Below, one piece after another: positions 16,416 to 24,584 of a stretch of 64,000 nucleotides of DNA (the stretch's first letter is position 1; every line of letters begins with the position of its first letter). Origin of the DNA: UBA11889 sp002313255 (lineage in GTDB: Bacteria > Pseudomonadota > Gammaproteobacteria > Pseudomonadales > Azotimanducaceae); the NCBI GenBank assembly GCA_913045265.1, contig CAJWQX010000002.1, positions 1 through 64,000 of the forward strand, read 5' to 3'. The position numbers and the translations under genes were made by a program. Under the pieces are notes generated by a model that saw nothing but the letters and a program-made list of their open reading frames with translations, did no database searches and was not told where the DNA came from.

Positions 16416-17624
16416 ATGGACACGTATCTTTTTTCCGGATTAAAGGTGCTAGACGTAGCTACCGTTATTGCCGCTCCCGCAGCCGCCATGATGCTTGCCG
16501 ACTTTGGTGCTGAAGTCATCAAAATCGAGCGTCCAGGTGCAGGAGATATGCTGCGATCGCTCTCCAACATGCCCGATACCCCGGACGCGGGTAGCAATTG
16601 GTTCTGGCAGATGGACGGTCGGAACAAACGAAGCCTAACGCTCGATCTCAAATCAGAAGACGGTAAAAAAATCCTGCATCGATTGGTCCAAGACTGCGAT
16701 GTATACATCACCAACCAGCCGTACTCGGTACGTGAGTCCCTTGCTCTCACCTACGAGCTCCTACGCCCACTGAATCCAGCGATGATCTACGCATCCCTTA
16801 CTGCCTACGGCGAAAAAGGACCCGAACGAGAGCGCAAGGGGTTTGATCAACTTGCCTATTGGGCGCGCAGCGGCCTGATGGACCTTATGCGAACTCCGGA
16901 CGGTGCACCGACACAAGGACTTCCGGGGATGGGTGATCACCCGACGGCCGTCTCGATTTACGCCGGCATCGTCACTGCACTTCTCCACCGGGAGCGAACT
17001 GGGGAGGGTGGCATGGTGCATACGTCGCTGCTCGCGAACGGACTTTGGTCGGTCTCCGGTGTCGCGCAGGGGGTCTTGGCCGGAGGCGATATGACCAAAT
17101 ACAGAGATCGAACGCGAATCAAACCCGCGATGATGCGTGTGTACCAGGCTCAAGACGGACGCTGGCTGCAGTTCAACATGGTACGAAACGAAGAGCTCTT
17201 GTCTCTGCTGCTTACCGGTATGAACGCATTGCATTTGCTTACCGACGAGCGCTTTGCCGATTCCCGGCTACTGTGGGAAAACCGCGGTGCGTTTGGAGAA
17301 GAACTGCAGCGCATCGTTACTCAGAAAACGTCCGATGAATGGCTTGCCATCTTTGCGGAACTCGATGTCCCGGTAAATCGGGTCGCCATCGTCGAGGAAA
17401 CCAAAAACGATGTACAAATTCTAGAAAATCGCATGGCTTCCGTCCCAGAAAACGATGACATCACCGTCCCTTTGATTCTCAATCACCCCATTCAGATCAC
17501 CAGTGTCCCCCAAGTCCGTCCAACTCGAGCCCCGGAGCTCGGCGAACATGCCGAAGACATTCTCAGAGAGCTCGGCTACGACGACGACGACGTAGCTCGT
17601 TTGAAGGATAGGGGCGTGATCTGA
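16416..17624 (+). CDS. CaiB/BaiF family (class III) CoA transferase
   Basis: A 402-residue CoA transferase. The N-terminal GLKVLDVATVIAAPAAAMML and DFGAEVIKIERPGAGD segments and NKRSLTLDL are standard. The catalytic Asp sits in GLPGMGDHPTAVSIYAGI, matching Asp169 of formyl-CoA transferase, followed by RTGEGGMVHTSLL. Class III transferases move CoA between carboxylic acids through an aspartyl-CoA anhydride and form interlocked dimers. A TTG-initiated extension from 16380 is possible, but ATG 16416 follows AGGGG with five-base spacing and fits the family. Its TGA stop overlaps the ATG of the next gene (TGATG), so it is translationally coupled to the GMC oxidoreductase. Confidence 0.92.
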   Translation: MDTYLFSGLKVLDVATVIAAPAAAMMLADFGAEVIKIERPGAGDMLRSLSNMPDTPDAGSNWFWQMDGRNKRSLTLDLKSEDGKKILHRLVQDCDVYITNQPYSVRESLALTYELLRPLNPAMIYASLTAYGEKGPERERKGFDQLAYWARSGLMDLMRTPDGAPTQGLPGMGDHPTAVSIYAGIVTALLHRERTGEGGMVHTSLLANGLWSVSGVAQGVLAGGDMTKYRDRTRIKPAMMRVYQAQDGRWLQFNMVRNEELLSLLLTGMNALHLLTDERFADSRLLWENRGAFGEELQRIVTQKTSDEWLAIFAELDVPVNRVAIVEETKNDVQILENRMASVPENDDITVPLILNHPIQITSVPQVRPTRAPELGEHAEDILRELGYDDDDVARLKDRGVI

Positions 17625-19162
17625 TGACGGTAGATCACGACATCATCATCGTAGGCGCGGGCAGTGCCGGCTCGGTTGTCGCGAGCCGAGCGAGCGAAGA
17701 CCCGAATCGTGACGTCCTCCTGCTTGAAGCCGGACCCGATTACGCGGACCCGGCTGGCACGCCTTTTGATCTTATCAACAGTCACAACAACTCCTACCGC
17801 GACCACGATTGGGGCTTCAGCTACAGTCCCACCGAAGGTCGGACCATGCCGTTACCGCGAGGCAAAGTGACAGGGGGATCGAGCGCAGTTAATACCACCA
17901 TCGCGCTGCGCGGGATTCCTGAAGACTTTGACGAGTGGAACGACCACGGCAATTCGGAGTGGGCTTGGGAAAAGGTCTTGCCTGCATTTAAGCGCCTCGA
18001 ACGCGATCTCGATTTTCCAGACGCGAATTACCACGGCGACGCCGGACCAATCTCTATCCGCCGTTACCCCGCAAACGAGCTTGTTGAACAACAGCAAGCA
18101 TTTCTCGAGGCTGCTCGATTCTTGGGGTATCCGTATTGTGACGACGCCAACGCCCCCGATAGCACGGGGGCGGGTCCGCATCCGATGAACAAGCTCGGGC
18201 GTATGCGCGTTTCATGCGCGATGGGATATCTCGCTCCCGCTCGAGCGCGACCCAATTTGACCATTGAGTCCAATAGTTTCGTTCGCCGCTTGATCGTCGA
18301 AGGTGACCGTTGCACCGGTGTGGAAGTCGAACGCGACAACGGCGTGATTGAACACGTACGCGCGCGCAGCGTGGTGTTATCCGCCGGAGCCATCATGTCG
18401 CCAGCGATCCTGAAACGCTCCGGTGTCGGACCACGACGCGAGCTCGAGAAATTTGGCATCGACGTTATTCGCGATACTGGCGGTGTGGGTGGCAATCTCT
18501 GCGATCATCCAGCGTTACCGATTTCCTGCGTGGCCAAAGATCCATCCATCATTGACGCCGATCAGCCTCTCATTCAAACCATCTTGCGATACACCGCTGC
18601 TGGTTCAGACAAACGTAACGACCTGCAGATCGAACTCTTGAGCTTCGGTGCAAATCGCCAGGGCCATGCGAGTTTCGCTATCGCAGCTGTGCTCGAATAC
18701 ACGTTCGGTCGCGGTGATTTGCGACTGGCTTCCGCAGACCCTCACATCGCCCCCGTGATCGAAAATCGATTTTGCGAAGATGACCGCGACGCACACCGAC
18801 TCGCGAGCTGTTTTCGCGACGCCCTTGCGTTTGCAAAGGCACCGCCACTCGCTAGCATGATTGAGCAGGTCGCATTTCCAAGACTCGATCGCGGAATCGA
18901 CGACGAGACCATCGTAAAGCTCTGCAAAGAACGTTCCGGTAGCGGCTATCACCCCTGCGGTACCGCCCGCATGGGGCCAAAAGAAGATCCCGACAGCGTC
19001 GTTAACGAATACGGTCAACTGCACACGCTGGCGAACGTGGTAGTCGCCGACGCGTCGATCATGCCCTCGGTACCCCGGGCGAACACTAATCTGACCAGCA
19101 TCATGATCGGTGAAAAAATCGGCGAGTGGCTGCGTACGTCACCAACGATCTACGGTTTCTGA
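17624..19162 (+). CDS. GMC family FAD-dependent oxidoreductase (choline/alcohol dehydrogenase-like)
   Basis: A 512-residue flavoprotein. The FAD-binding fingerprint IIIVGAGSAGSVVASR begins at residue 7, followed by the ELLLEAG-type segment and the GMC signature GKVTGGSSAVN near residue 80. The catalytic His lies in SGSGYHPCGTARMG, and the C-terminal segment ends ADASIMPSVPRANTNLTSIMIGEK, with Asn as the second active-site residue. GMC enzymes oxidise primary or secondary alcohols to carbonyls, passing electrons to O2 or quinone. It overlaps the upstream CoA transferase by one base. Together they could oxidise and CoA-activate a common substrate, although which substrate is not visible. Confidence 0.93.
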   Translation: MTVDHDIIIVGAGSAGSVVASRASEDPNRDVLLLEAGPDYADPAGTPFDLINSHNNSYRDHDWGFSYSPTEGRTMPLPRGKVTGGSSAVNTTIALRGIPEDFDEWNDHGNSEWAWEKVLPAFKRLERDLDFPDANYHGDAGPISIRRYPANELVEQQQAFLEAARFLGYPYCDDANAPDSTGAGPHPMNKLGRMRVSCAMGYLAPARARPNLTIESNSFVRRLIVEGDRCTGVEVERDNGVIEHVRARSVVLSAGAIMSPAILKRSGVGPRRELEKFGIDVIRDTGGVGGNLCDHPALPISCVAKDPSIIDADQPLIQTILRYTAAGSDKRNDLQIELLSFGANRQGHASFAIAAVLEYTFGRGDLRLASADPHIAPVIENRFCEDDRDAHRLASCFRDALAFAKAPPLASMIEQVAFPRLDRGIDDETIVKLCKERSGSGYHPCGTARMGPKEDPDSVVNEYGQLHTLANVVVADASIMPSVPRANTNLTSIMIGEKIGEWLRTSPTIYGF

Positions 19163-19259
19163 CGAGGTGAGCGTCGGCATTAATCGAACGCGATGACGTG
19201 ATCGCAAAAACCACACGCTATGTGCCAAAGTAGGCGTCCAGAGACAAAGGACTCCAGTC

Positions 19260-19631
19260 ATGTCCGATAGCGACCACGATCTCATCCAAGAAACCATTCA
19301 GATCTACTTTGACAGCATGTACGAGTCGGATCCCGATAAGGTCCACAAAGCCTTCCATCCGAACGCAAAAATTACCGGGTACATCAATAATAAGTTGCAG
19401 GAAATGACGGTGCCGACCTTCGCAGACAGGGTTTCCGGTCAGCAACCGTCTGCCAAGCAGAAAGGCGAAGCGATCCATCTGGAAACGGTATCACTCGATA
19501 TTGCTGGCGATACGGCGATCGCTCGTGTTCGAGACGGTTATATTGGACTGATCTTTCTTGACACACTGTCGTTTTTGAAGACGGAAGGCGAGTGGGTCAT
19601 CTACAACAAGCTATTTCATGTCGAATCCTAG
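19260..19631 (+). CDS. NTF2-like (SnoaL/lumazine-binding type) protein
   Basis: A 123-residue single-domain protein of the NTF2-like cone-shaped fold. The pattern is an N-terminal helix pair (IQIYFDSMYESDPDKVHKAF), HPNAKITGY, then three to four strands ending GEWVIYNKLFHVES, as in the putative lumazine-binding / DUF4440 group. Some relatives are enzymes with an acid-base pair and others only bind small molecules; no catalytic residue can be assigned here. An AAAGGA ribosome site precedes ATG 19260. It sits 97 bases after the GMC gene on the same strand, which suggests the same pathway. Confidence 0.72.
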   Translation: MSDSDHDLIQETIQIYFDSMYESDPDKVHKAFHPNAKITGYINNKLQEMTVPTFADRVSGQQPSAKQKGEAIHLETVSLDIAGDTAIARVRDGYIGLIFLDTLSFLKTEGEWVIYNKLFHVES

Positions 19632-19724
19632 ACTTCATCGGCTAGGGTTAGGGCGAATCCACTCACTGTCCTCTCTGCGACCGGGTTGGACAAGTTCAGC
19701 TAGCCCGTCCAGCAGGGATTTAAC

Positions 19725-21215
19725 TTGAGAGCGGATCTACTCATTCGAAATGCAACCGTCTACGACGGCCTCGGCGGCGAGCCGTTTGAAGCTAACGTCG
19801 CCATCGAAGGCACACGAATAACGGCAGTCGGCGAGGCCGTTCCTGCGCACCGCGAAATCGATGCGGGTGGCATTGCCCTCGCTCCTGGATTTATTGACAC
19901 CCATTCCCACGACGATGGGGCGTTTTTGCGTCATCCAGACATGGCGTTCAAGTTGGCTCAAGGCGTAACCACGGTGGTGGCGGGCAACTGTGGCTTCAGC
20001 GCTATCCCAGCGGAACCGTCCACGGATTCAAACGTCGCCAGCGGCGGCATTTTGGCCGGCCTGAACGACGCGAAATTCACCGACTTGGCAGGATATTTCG
20101 ACGCCGTCATGGCGCGCAAACCAGCCATTAACAACATGATGTTAGTCGGTCACAACACGATCCGATCCATCACGATGGGGCTCGAACCGAATGCACCGAC
20201 AGCGCACCAACTGGGTCTGATGCGAGGTCACATCGAACGAGCCATGGAGCAAGGCGCCTGCGGCTTTTCGACGGGCTTGATCTATCGACCTGGCCGCTAC
20301 AGCAATACCGACGAAGTGATCGAACTGACTCGATCCGTAACGGATTACAACGGTCTCTACGCTACCCACATGCGTAACGAAGGTGAAGGCCTGCTGGAGG
20401 CGATCGAGGAAACACTCACCATTGGACGAGAAGCGGACGTGCATACCCACATATCGCACCATAAGGCCGCCGGTCGGCCGAATTGGGGCAAAGTCGGCGC
20501 TTCGTTGGCTCGCGTCGAAACCGCCATCCGTTCGGGGCAACGCGTGACACTTGATGTCTATCCGTACACCGCTGGCAGCGGTCGCATGATCGAGTACTTT
20601 AATTTGGACAACCCAAGTCGCGAGCTCGCCGAAGTGATTCGCATCGCCAGCTGTCCTGCATTCCGGGAATTCGAGGGCCGGATGTTGACCGACATTGCGG
20701 GTGAACGAAACATCGATATCACCGAAGCCGTGTTGCTCGTTCTCAAGGCGCCAAAGGGTGATCAGACCATTTGCATTCAGTTCATCATCGACGAGGCTGA
20801 TATCGAAACGAACCTTGCCTATCGCGACATGATGATCGGTTCGGACGGTATTCCGGCGTTGCGGGGTAAACCGCATCCAAGGTTATTTGGTACGTTTCCT
20901 AGAATTCTCAGAAAATACGTTCGCGAGCGCGGTCTTCTGAGCTTACCCGAAGCGATCCGGCGGATGACGTCACTCTCGGCGTCGACCTTCGGGATGGATG
21001 GCCGTGGCCGCATCGCAGAAGGATGTTTCGCCGATTTGGTCCTTTTCGATGCCGACACCGTTCACGACACCGCAACCTACGACGATCCTAAACGAGAACC
21101 TGAGGGAATTTCGTTGGTCGTAGTCAACGGCGCGATCGCGTTGGAAAACGGCCAACACACCGCGGTTGGCTCCGGAAAAATGCTGAGATTTCATGCCGCC
21201 GCACACAATGACTAG
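19725..21215 (+). CDS. N-acyl-D-amino-acid deacylase (D-aminoacylase) family amidohydrolase
   Basis: A 496-residue metal-dependent amidohydrolase of the D-aminoacylase type. The metal motif is GFIDTHSHDDGAF (H60-x-H62), the metal-bridging Cys is C89 in AGNCGFS, and IGSDGIP near residue 369 carries the catalytic Asp. HMRNEGEG and ISHHKAAG are also family-typical. Real D-aminoacylases release fatty or acetyl groups from N-acyl-D-amino acids; many homologues have other amide or dipeptide substrates. Translation appears to start at TTG 19725, behind CAGGGA. A second, larger homologue is at 28823-30481. The PhyH gene follows after about 90 bases. Confidence 0.85.
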   Translation: MRADLLIRNATVYDGLGGEPFEANVAIEGTRITAVGEAVPAHREIDAGGIALAPGFIDTHSHDDGAFLRHPDMAFKLAQGVTTVVAGNCGFSAIPAEPSTDSNVASGGILAGLNDAKFTDLAGYFDAVMARKPAINNMMLVGHNTIRSITMGLEPNAPTAHQLGLMRGHIERAMEQGACGFSTGLIYRPGRYSNTDEVIELTRSVTDYNGLYATHMRNEGEGLLEAIEETLTIGREADVHTHISHHKAAGRPNWGKVGASLARVETAIRSGQRVTLDVYPYTAGSGRMIEYFNLDNPSRELAEVIRIASCPAFREFEGRMLTDIAGERNIDITEAVLLVLKAPKGDQTICIQFIIDEADIETNLAYRDMMIGSDGIPALRGKPHPRLFGTFPRILRKYVRERGLLSLPEAIRRMTSLSASTFGMDGRGRIAEGCFADLVLFDADTVHDTATYDDPKREPEGISLVVVNGAIALENGQHTAVGSGKMLRFHAAAHND

Positions 21216-21305
21216 ATTCGCTTCGGGTGAGATTACTTTGCGTCCGAGGAAGTATGTGTGCGCAGAGAGTCCATTGTTTATACGATCCTATGCGGGGAGG
21301 TGACC

Positions 21306-22157
21306 GTGGATGAAGAACTAGAGCTTTATCAATATCTGTACGACCTACAGGGCTTTCTCGTGATCGAAGACGTATTGAGTGCAGAGGAGGTTGCCGGCTT
21401 AAACGCCCTTATCGATGCCCATGTGCCGGCGGTTCCTGACAATTGGAACGAAATCACCAACGATCCGAAACTCGGTATGTACAACCTATACCGGTTTGGC
21501 ATGGCGGGTGGTTCGTACGAGTCCGGCCCAGGCTTCCTCAAATATGGGCAACCCTTTGTTGACCTTGTCGATCACCCGTTGGTCCTCAAGATCTTGCGAC
21601 TTCAGCTCGGTGACTGCTTCCGTTTGGATCGGATCTTCGGCATGCGCATGCAGAAGGGTATGCCCAATGGTAAGTTGCACGCCGACTACGGGGCATCAGA
21701 ACCGTTTACCCGGGCAGAACCCGGACGCTATTACCCTCAACCCGCTTTTCAAGCGTTGCACGGCTTTGGCGTCGCCGCCTTCAATTTGACTGATAGCGGC
21801 CCAGAAACGGGCGGGTTACGTGTAATCCCATCGAGTCATAACAGTCACTTCAAACTTCCGCAGACAATCCGTAACGAAGAAATTGATGGCGTAGCGATTT
21901 GTCCGCACGCACCCGCGGGCAGCGTCACGCTATTTTCCGAAGCCACCACACATGGCACCGCGGAATGGCACGCAGACCATGAACGCCGATCGATTCTCTA
22001 TAAGTACTGTGCATCGCAATTGAGTTGGTCAAGAAGTCGAGTAACCGCGCCCAAAGGAGTGGATCTCAGCGATCGACAGCGGCTACTGCTCGCGGAACCC
22101 GCCGGTGCACACTGGTTTTTTCCGTCTTTATTTGGTGACGAAGTCGCCGGGTCTTAA
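21306..22157 (+). CDS. Phytanoyl-CoA dioxygenase (PhyH) family protein
   Basis: A PhyH-superfamily Fe(II)/2-oxoglutarate oxygenase of about 283 residues. The iron ligands are H and D in GKLHADYGASE, with the distal His in EATTHGTAEW and the 2-oxoglutarate Arg in HERRSILYKY. DSGPETGGLRVIPSSHNSHF is the conserved core strand-turn. The frame is open from GTG 21258, but GTG 21306 follows GGGGAGG at five bases and gives a start at DEELELYQYLYDLQGFLVIE, the usual PhyH beginning. The gene is convergent with the TonB receptor and overlaps its end by four bases. It is only distantly related to the PhyH at 11046. Confidence 0.82.
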   Translation: MDEELELYQYLYDLQGFLVIEDVLSAEEVAGLNALIDAHVPAVPDNWNEITNDPKLGMYNLYRFGMAGGSYESGPGFLKYGQPFVDLVDHPLVLKILRLQLGDCFRLDRIFGMRMQKGMPNGKLHADYGASEPFTRAEPGRYYPQPAFQALHGFGVAAFNLTDSGPETGGLRVIPSSHNSHFKLPQTIRNEEIDGVAICPHAPAGSVTLFSEATTHGTAEWHADHERRSILYKYCASQLSWSRSRVTAPKGVDLSDRQRLLLAEPAGAHWFFPSLFGDEVAGS

Positions 22158-24397
22158 AAACTAAGATCCAAACCGACCAAAGCTGTTCGACTCTTATTGG
22201 GCCTCGCTCCATACGGGTGAAGACCCACAATATCCACGCTGTCAGCCAAGTTCTCAACGCGAGCGAACAAGCCGAGATTGTCGTTAACAGACCAACGTCC
22301 GGCAATATCCACGGTAAAAGAACTGTCGGTCATTTCGAAGGCTCCGCATGCTGCTCGTACGCATGTTGCGTCTACGAAGTTGGCACTCAAGTGCACCGCC
22401 CATTGCGGTTGCACGAAGCCGATCATCGCGTAGAGCTGATGTTTGGGGATATACGGGATCGGATCGCCGGCGCTGACGTCTCCGAAAAAGGCCGTGTCAG
22501 CGATATCGGTGTCGAACGAGCCATCAATGTACGTGTAGGCAAGTTCCAAAGGAACATTGGACCCGGCCAGCTCTGTCCCTGCCATAAATTCGACGCCTCT
22601 GACCGTCACCGCGTTGCCATTAAACGCGTCGCCTACCTCGCAGTTAGCACCGGAAGAAGCCGTGCACTCACCCAGCAGATTGTCGTAATCGCTTAAGAAT
22701 CCAATCACCTCAACGCGACGGCTATCCGATTGGTGACGAATTCCAAATTCATAATTGAGTGCTTCCTCTTCTTGCACACCCTCGACATTCGAGGGCGCAG
22801 TAAACCCTTTGTGCACGCCAGCGATTAACGCCGTAGTCTCATTAAGTCTATACAGAGCTCCAATGCCCGGAAGGGCAACACGGGTCGCGTTTGATCGCGC
22901 GCTCCTACGATTATCCGGCGACCGACTCGCTGGATTCTCGGTTCGACCCGCTCGGATTTCGTACCGGATCCGCCGCTGGTCGATATCTTCATAACGAATT
23001 CCTGGTGTTAATGTCCAAGAACCGAATTCGATTCGGTCATAGATATGAAATGCGATAGCGTCCGCTTGCTGAATCCGATTCCCCGCATTGCCAAGTAGGC
23101 CCACGTCATCGAGCACCAGATGCCCACCTTCCTGCCGGTATGTGCTGTTGCGCTGTAAACGATCTTCCTCGTCTTTGTGATATCGCAAACCCACTTCCAT
23201 GCGATGACTGGCACCGGTTGTATTCAAATCCCACACCGCCAGCAGCTGAATACCGCGAGAAAAATACTCGCGTTCGTTCGCTCGGAGCTGAATACTCCCG
23301 GCGGGTGTGTCCAACGTTCCATCCAATACGCCCGCCAGTTGGTCTGCGGACCAATCTCCTATCGCTTGCCCCCCATTCACTGCCACCACAACGCTGGACC
23401 AGCTGGTTTTCGAAAACACGCTAGCGTTATCACTACCGTCGAGGTCGATGCCCTCCGTTTTAAACCAGTTCCGAGCATGAGTGTTGTTGTACACAGTCGC
23501 TGAAAAACTTACGGCATCCGCATCGTATCCATACCGCAAAATGACCTGTTCATGATCGGTACGAATTTGGTCAAGGGAAGAAAGCCCATAACGCCGCTTC
23601 GCATCTCGACTGAAATCAACATGGGTCAATCCCAAATAACTCTGATTTGAGGTCTGATCGGCCAGTTGGATCTTGACCGCCAAACTGTGGGGCGAATCGT
23701 CCGGGCTATACGCCCACTTTAACATGTAGTCCTCTACATCGAATCCTGTTTCTCCGCCGCTACGATCGATCTTCTGGTAACCCGCACTACGCCATTGCTG
23801 CGTCTCTATCAAGAAACCGAAACCGTCGTCCGAGTAGTTGCCATAGGTCGCGTGTACGCGAACCGATTCATCCTGACCCATCTCGGCCGCGATCCGCCCT
23901 TCCGCTTCTCGCGGAATCGGCGTTGAGATCATGTTCAACGCGCCGCCAATGGTGTAGGGACCTTGCGTAATCGCGGATGGCCCTTTCAATACCTCAAACG
24001 AAGACATTCTTCCTGCCGTCGGAAAGTAGTACGCCGACGGAGCCGAATAGGGTGCCGGCGCGATCAGCACGTTGTCTTCAAGAAGCGTAATGCGGCTACT
24101 GCGTTCCGTCGCAACACCGCGAATACTAATATTTGGGCGAAGTCCATAACCGTCTTCGACCTGTACCGAGACGCCTGGGATTTGCCGCGCGATGCGCTGA
24201 ATATCTGTGTGGCCGAAACGCTTCAGTTGCTCAGAATCGATCACCCGAGCTGAACCCGTGACACCTTGTTGCGTTTCGCGGGTCCCGACAATCGTGACTT
24301 CTTCGTAAAAAGGCGTATGGGGACTTTCGTCGTTCACGTCGCTGTGGGATACAACGGCGACCCAAACCGCGGACATGCAAATGAGTTTTCTGTACAT
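22154..24397 (-). CDS. TonB-dependent outer-membrane receptor, Fur-regulated
   Basis: A receptor of about 747 residues, with a signal peptide, a plug domain and a 22-strand barrel. The TonB-box-like segment EEVTIVGTRE is near residue 35, followed by the plug motifs IARQIPGVSVQ, PNISIRGV and FEVLKGPSAITQGPYTIGGALNM; the barrel ends in ALVGLDLSF with the expected terminal Phe. The plug resembles FecA-type and siderophore receptors. ATG 24397 is preferred over TTG 24406. A strong Fur box 40 bases upstream indicates iron repression, so the ligand is probably a ferric chelate. No periplasmic binding protein or siderophore biosynthesis gene is adjacent. Confidence 0.92.
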   Translation of the reverse strand: MYRKLICMSAVWVAVVSHSDVNDESPHTPFYEEVTIVGTRETQQGVTGSARVIDSEQLKRFGHTDIQRIARQIPGVSVQVEDGYGLRPNISIRGVATERSSRITLLEDNVLIAPAPYSAPSAYYFPTAGRMSSFEVLKGPSAITQGPYTIGGALNMISTPIPREAEGRIAAEMGQDESVRVHATYGNYSDDGFGFLIETQQWRSAGYQKIDRSGGETGFDVEDYMLKWAYSPDDSPHSLAVKIQLADQTSNQSYLGLTHVDFSRDAKRRYGLSSLDQIRTDHEQVILRYGYDADAVSFSATVYNNTHARNWFKTEGIDLDGSDNASVFSKTSWSSVVVAVNGGQAIGDWSADQLAGVLDGTLDTPAGSIQLRANEREYFSRGIQLLAVWDLNTTGASHRMEVGLRYHKDEEDRLQRNSTYRQEGGHLVLDDVGLLGNAGNRIQQADAIAFHIYDRIEFGSWTLTPGIRYEDIDQRRIRYEIRAGRTENPASRSPDNRRSARSNATRVALPGIGALYRLNETTALIAGVHKGFTAPSNVEGVQEEEALNYEFGIRHQSDSRRVEVIGFLSDYDNLLGECTASSGANCEVGDAFNGNAVTVRGVEFMAGTELAGSNVPLELAYTYIDGSFDTDIADTAFFGDVSAGDPIPYIPKHQLYAMIGFVQPQWAVHLSANFVDATCVRAACGAFEMTDSSFTVDIAGRWSVNDNLGLFARVENLADSVDIVGLHPYGARPNKSRTALVGLDLSF

Positions 24398-24436
24398 CGG
24401 AACCAACGGCCTACTTCACTGTTTATAAACCGTAAT

Positions 24437-24465
24437 GCAAATGAGAATGATTATCAATAATCATT
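24437..24465 (-). promoter_or_regulatory. Fur box controlling the TonB receptor
   Basis: Read on the minus strand, the sequence contains GATAATCATTCTCATT, a close match to the 19-bp Fur consensus of alternating GATAAT-CATTATC elements, extended by AATGATTATT. It lies 40-68 bases upstream of the receptor ATG, where it would overlap the promoter; a TTTATAAA lies between box and gene. Iron-replete Fur binding here would repress the receptor. The divergent PQQ dehydrogenase starts 120 bases away, so an effect on it is possible but not shown. Confidence 0.85.
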
Positions 24466-24584
24466 GAATTGATGGCCGTGTAAGCCGCCGACCTGATCGC
24501 CACGATATTTCCAACAAAAGCACGCGACGATGCTCGTAACGTTGAATACTATTGGACGGTTTGAATCTACTGTAGAGAGATCCT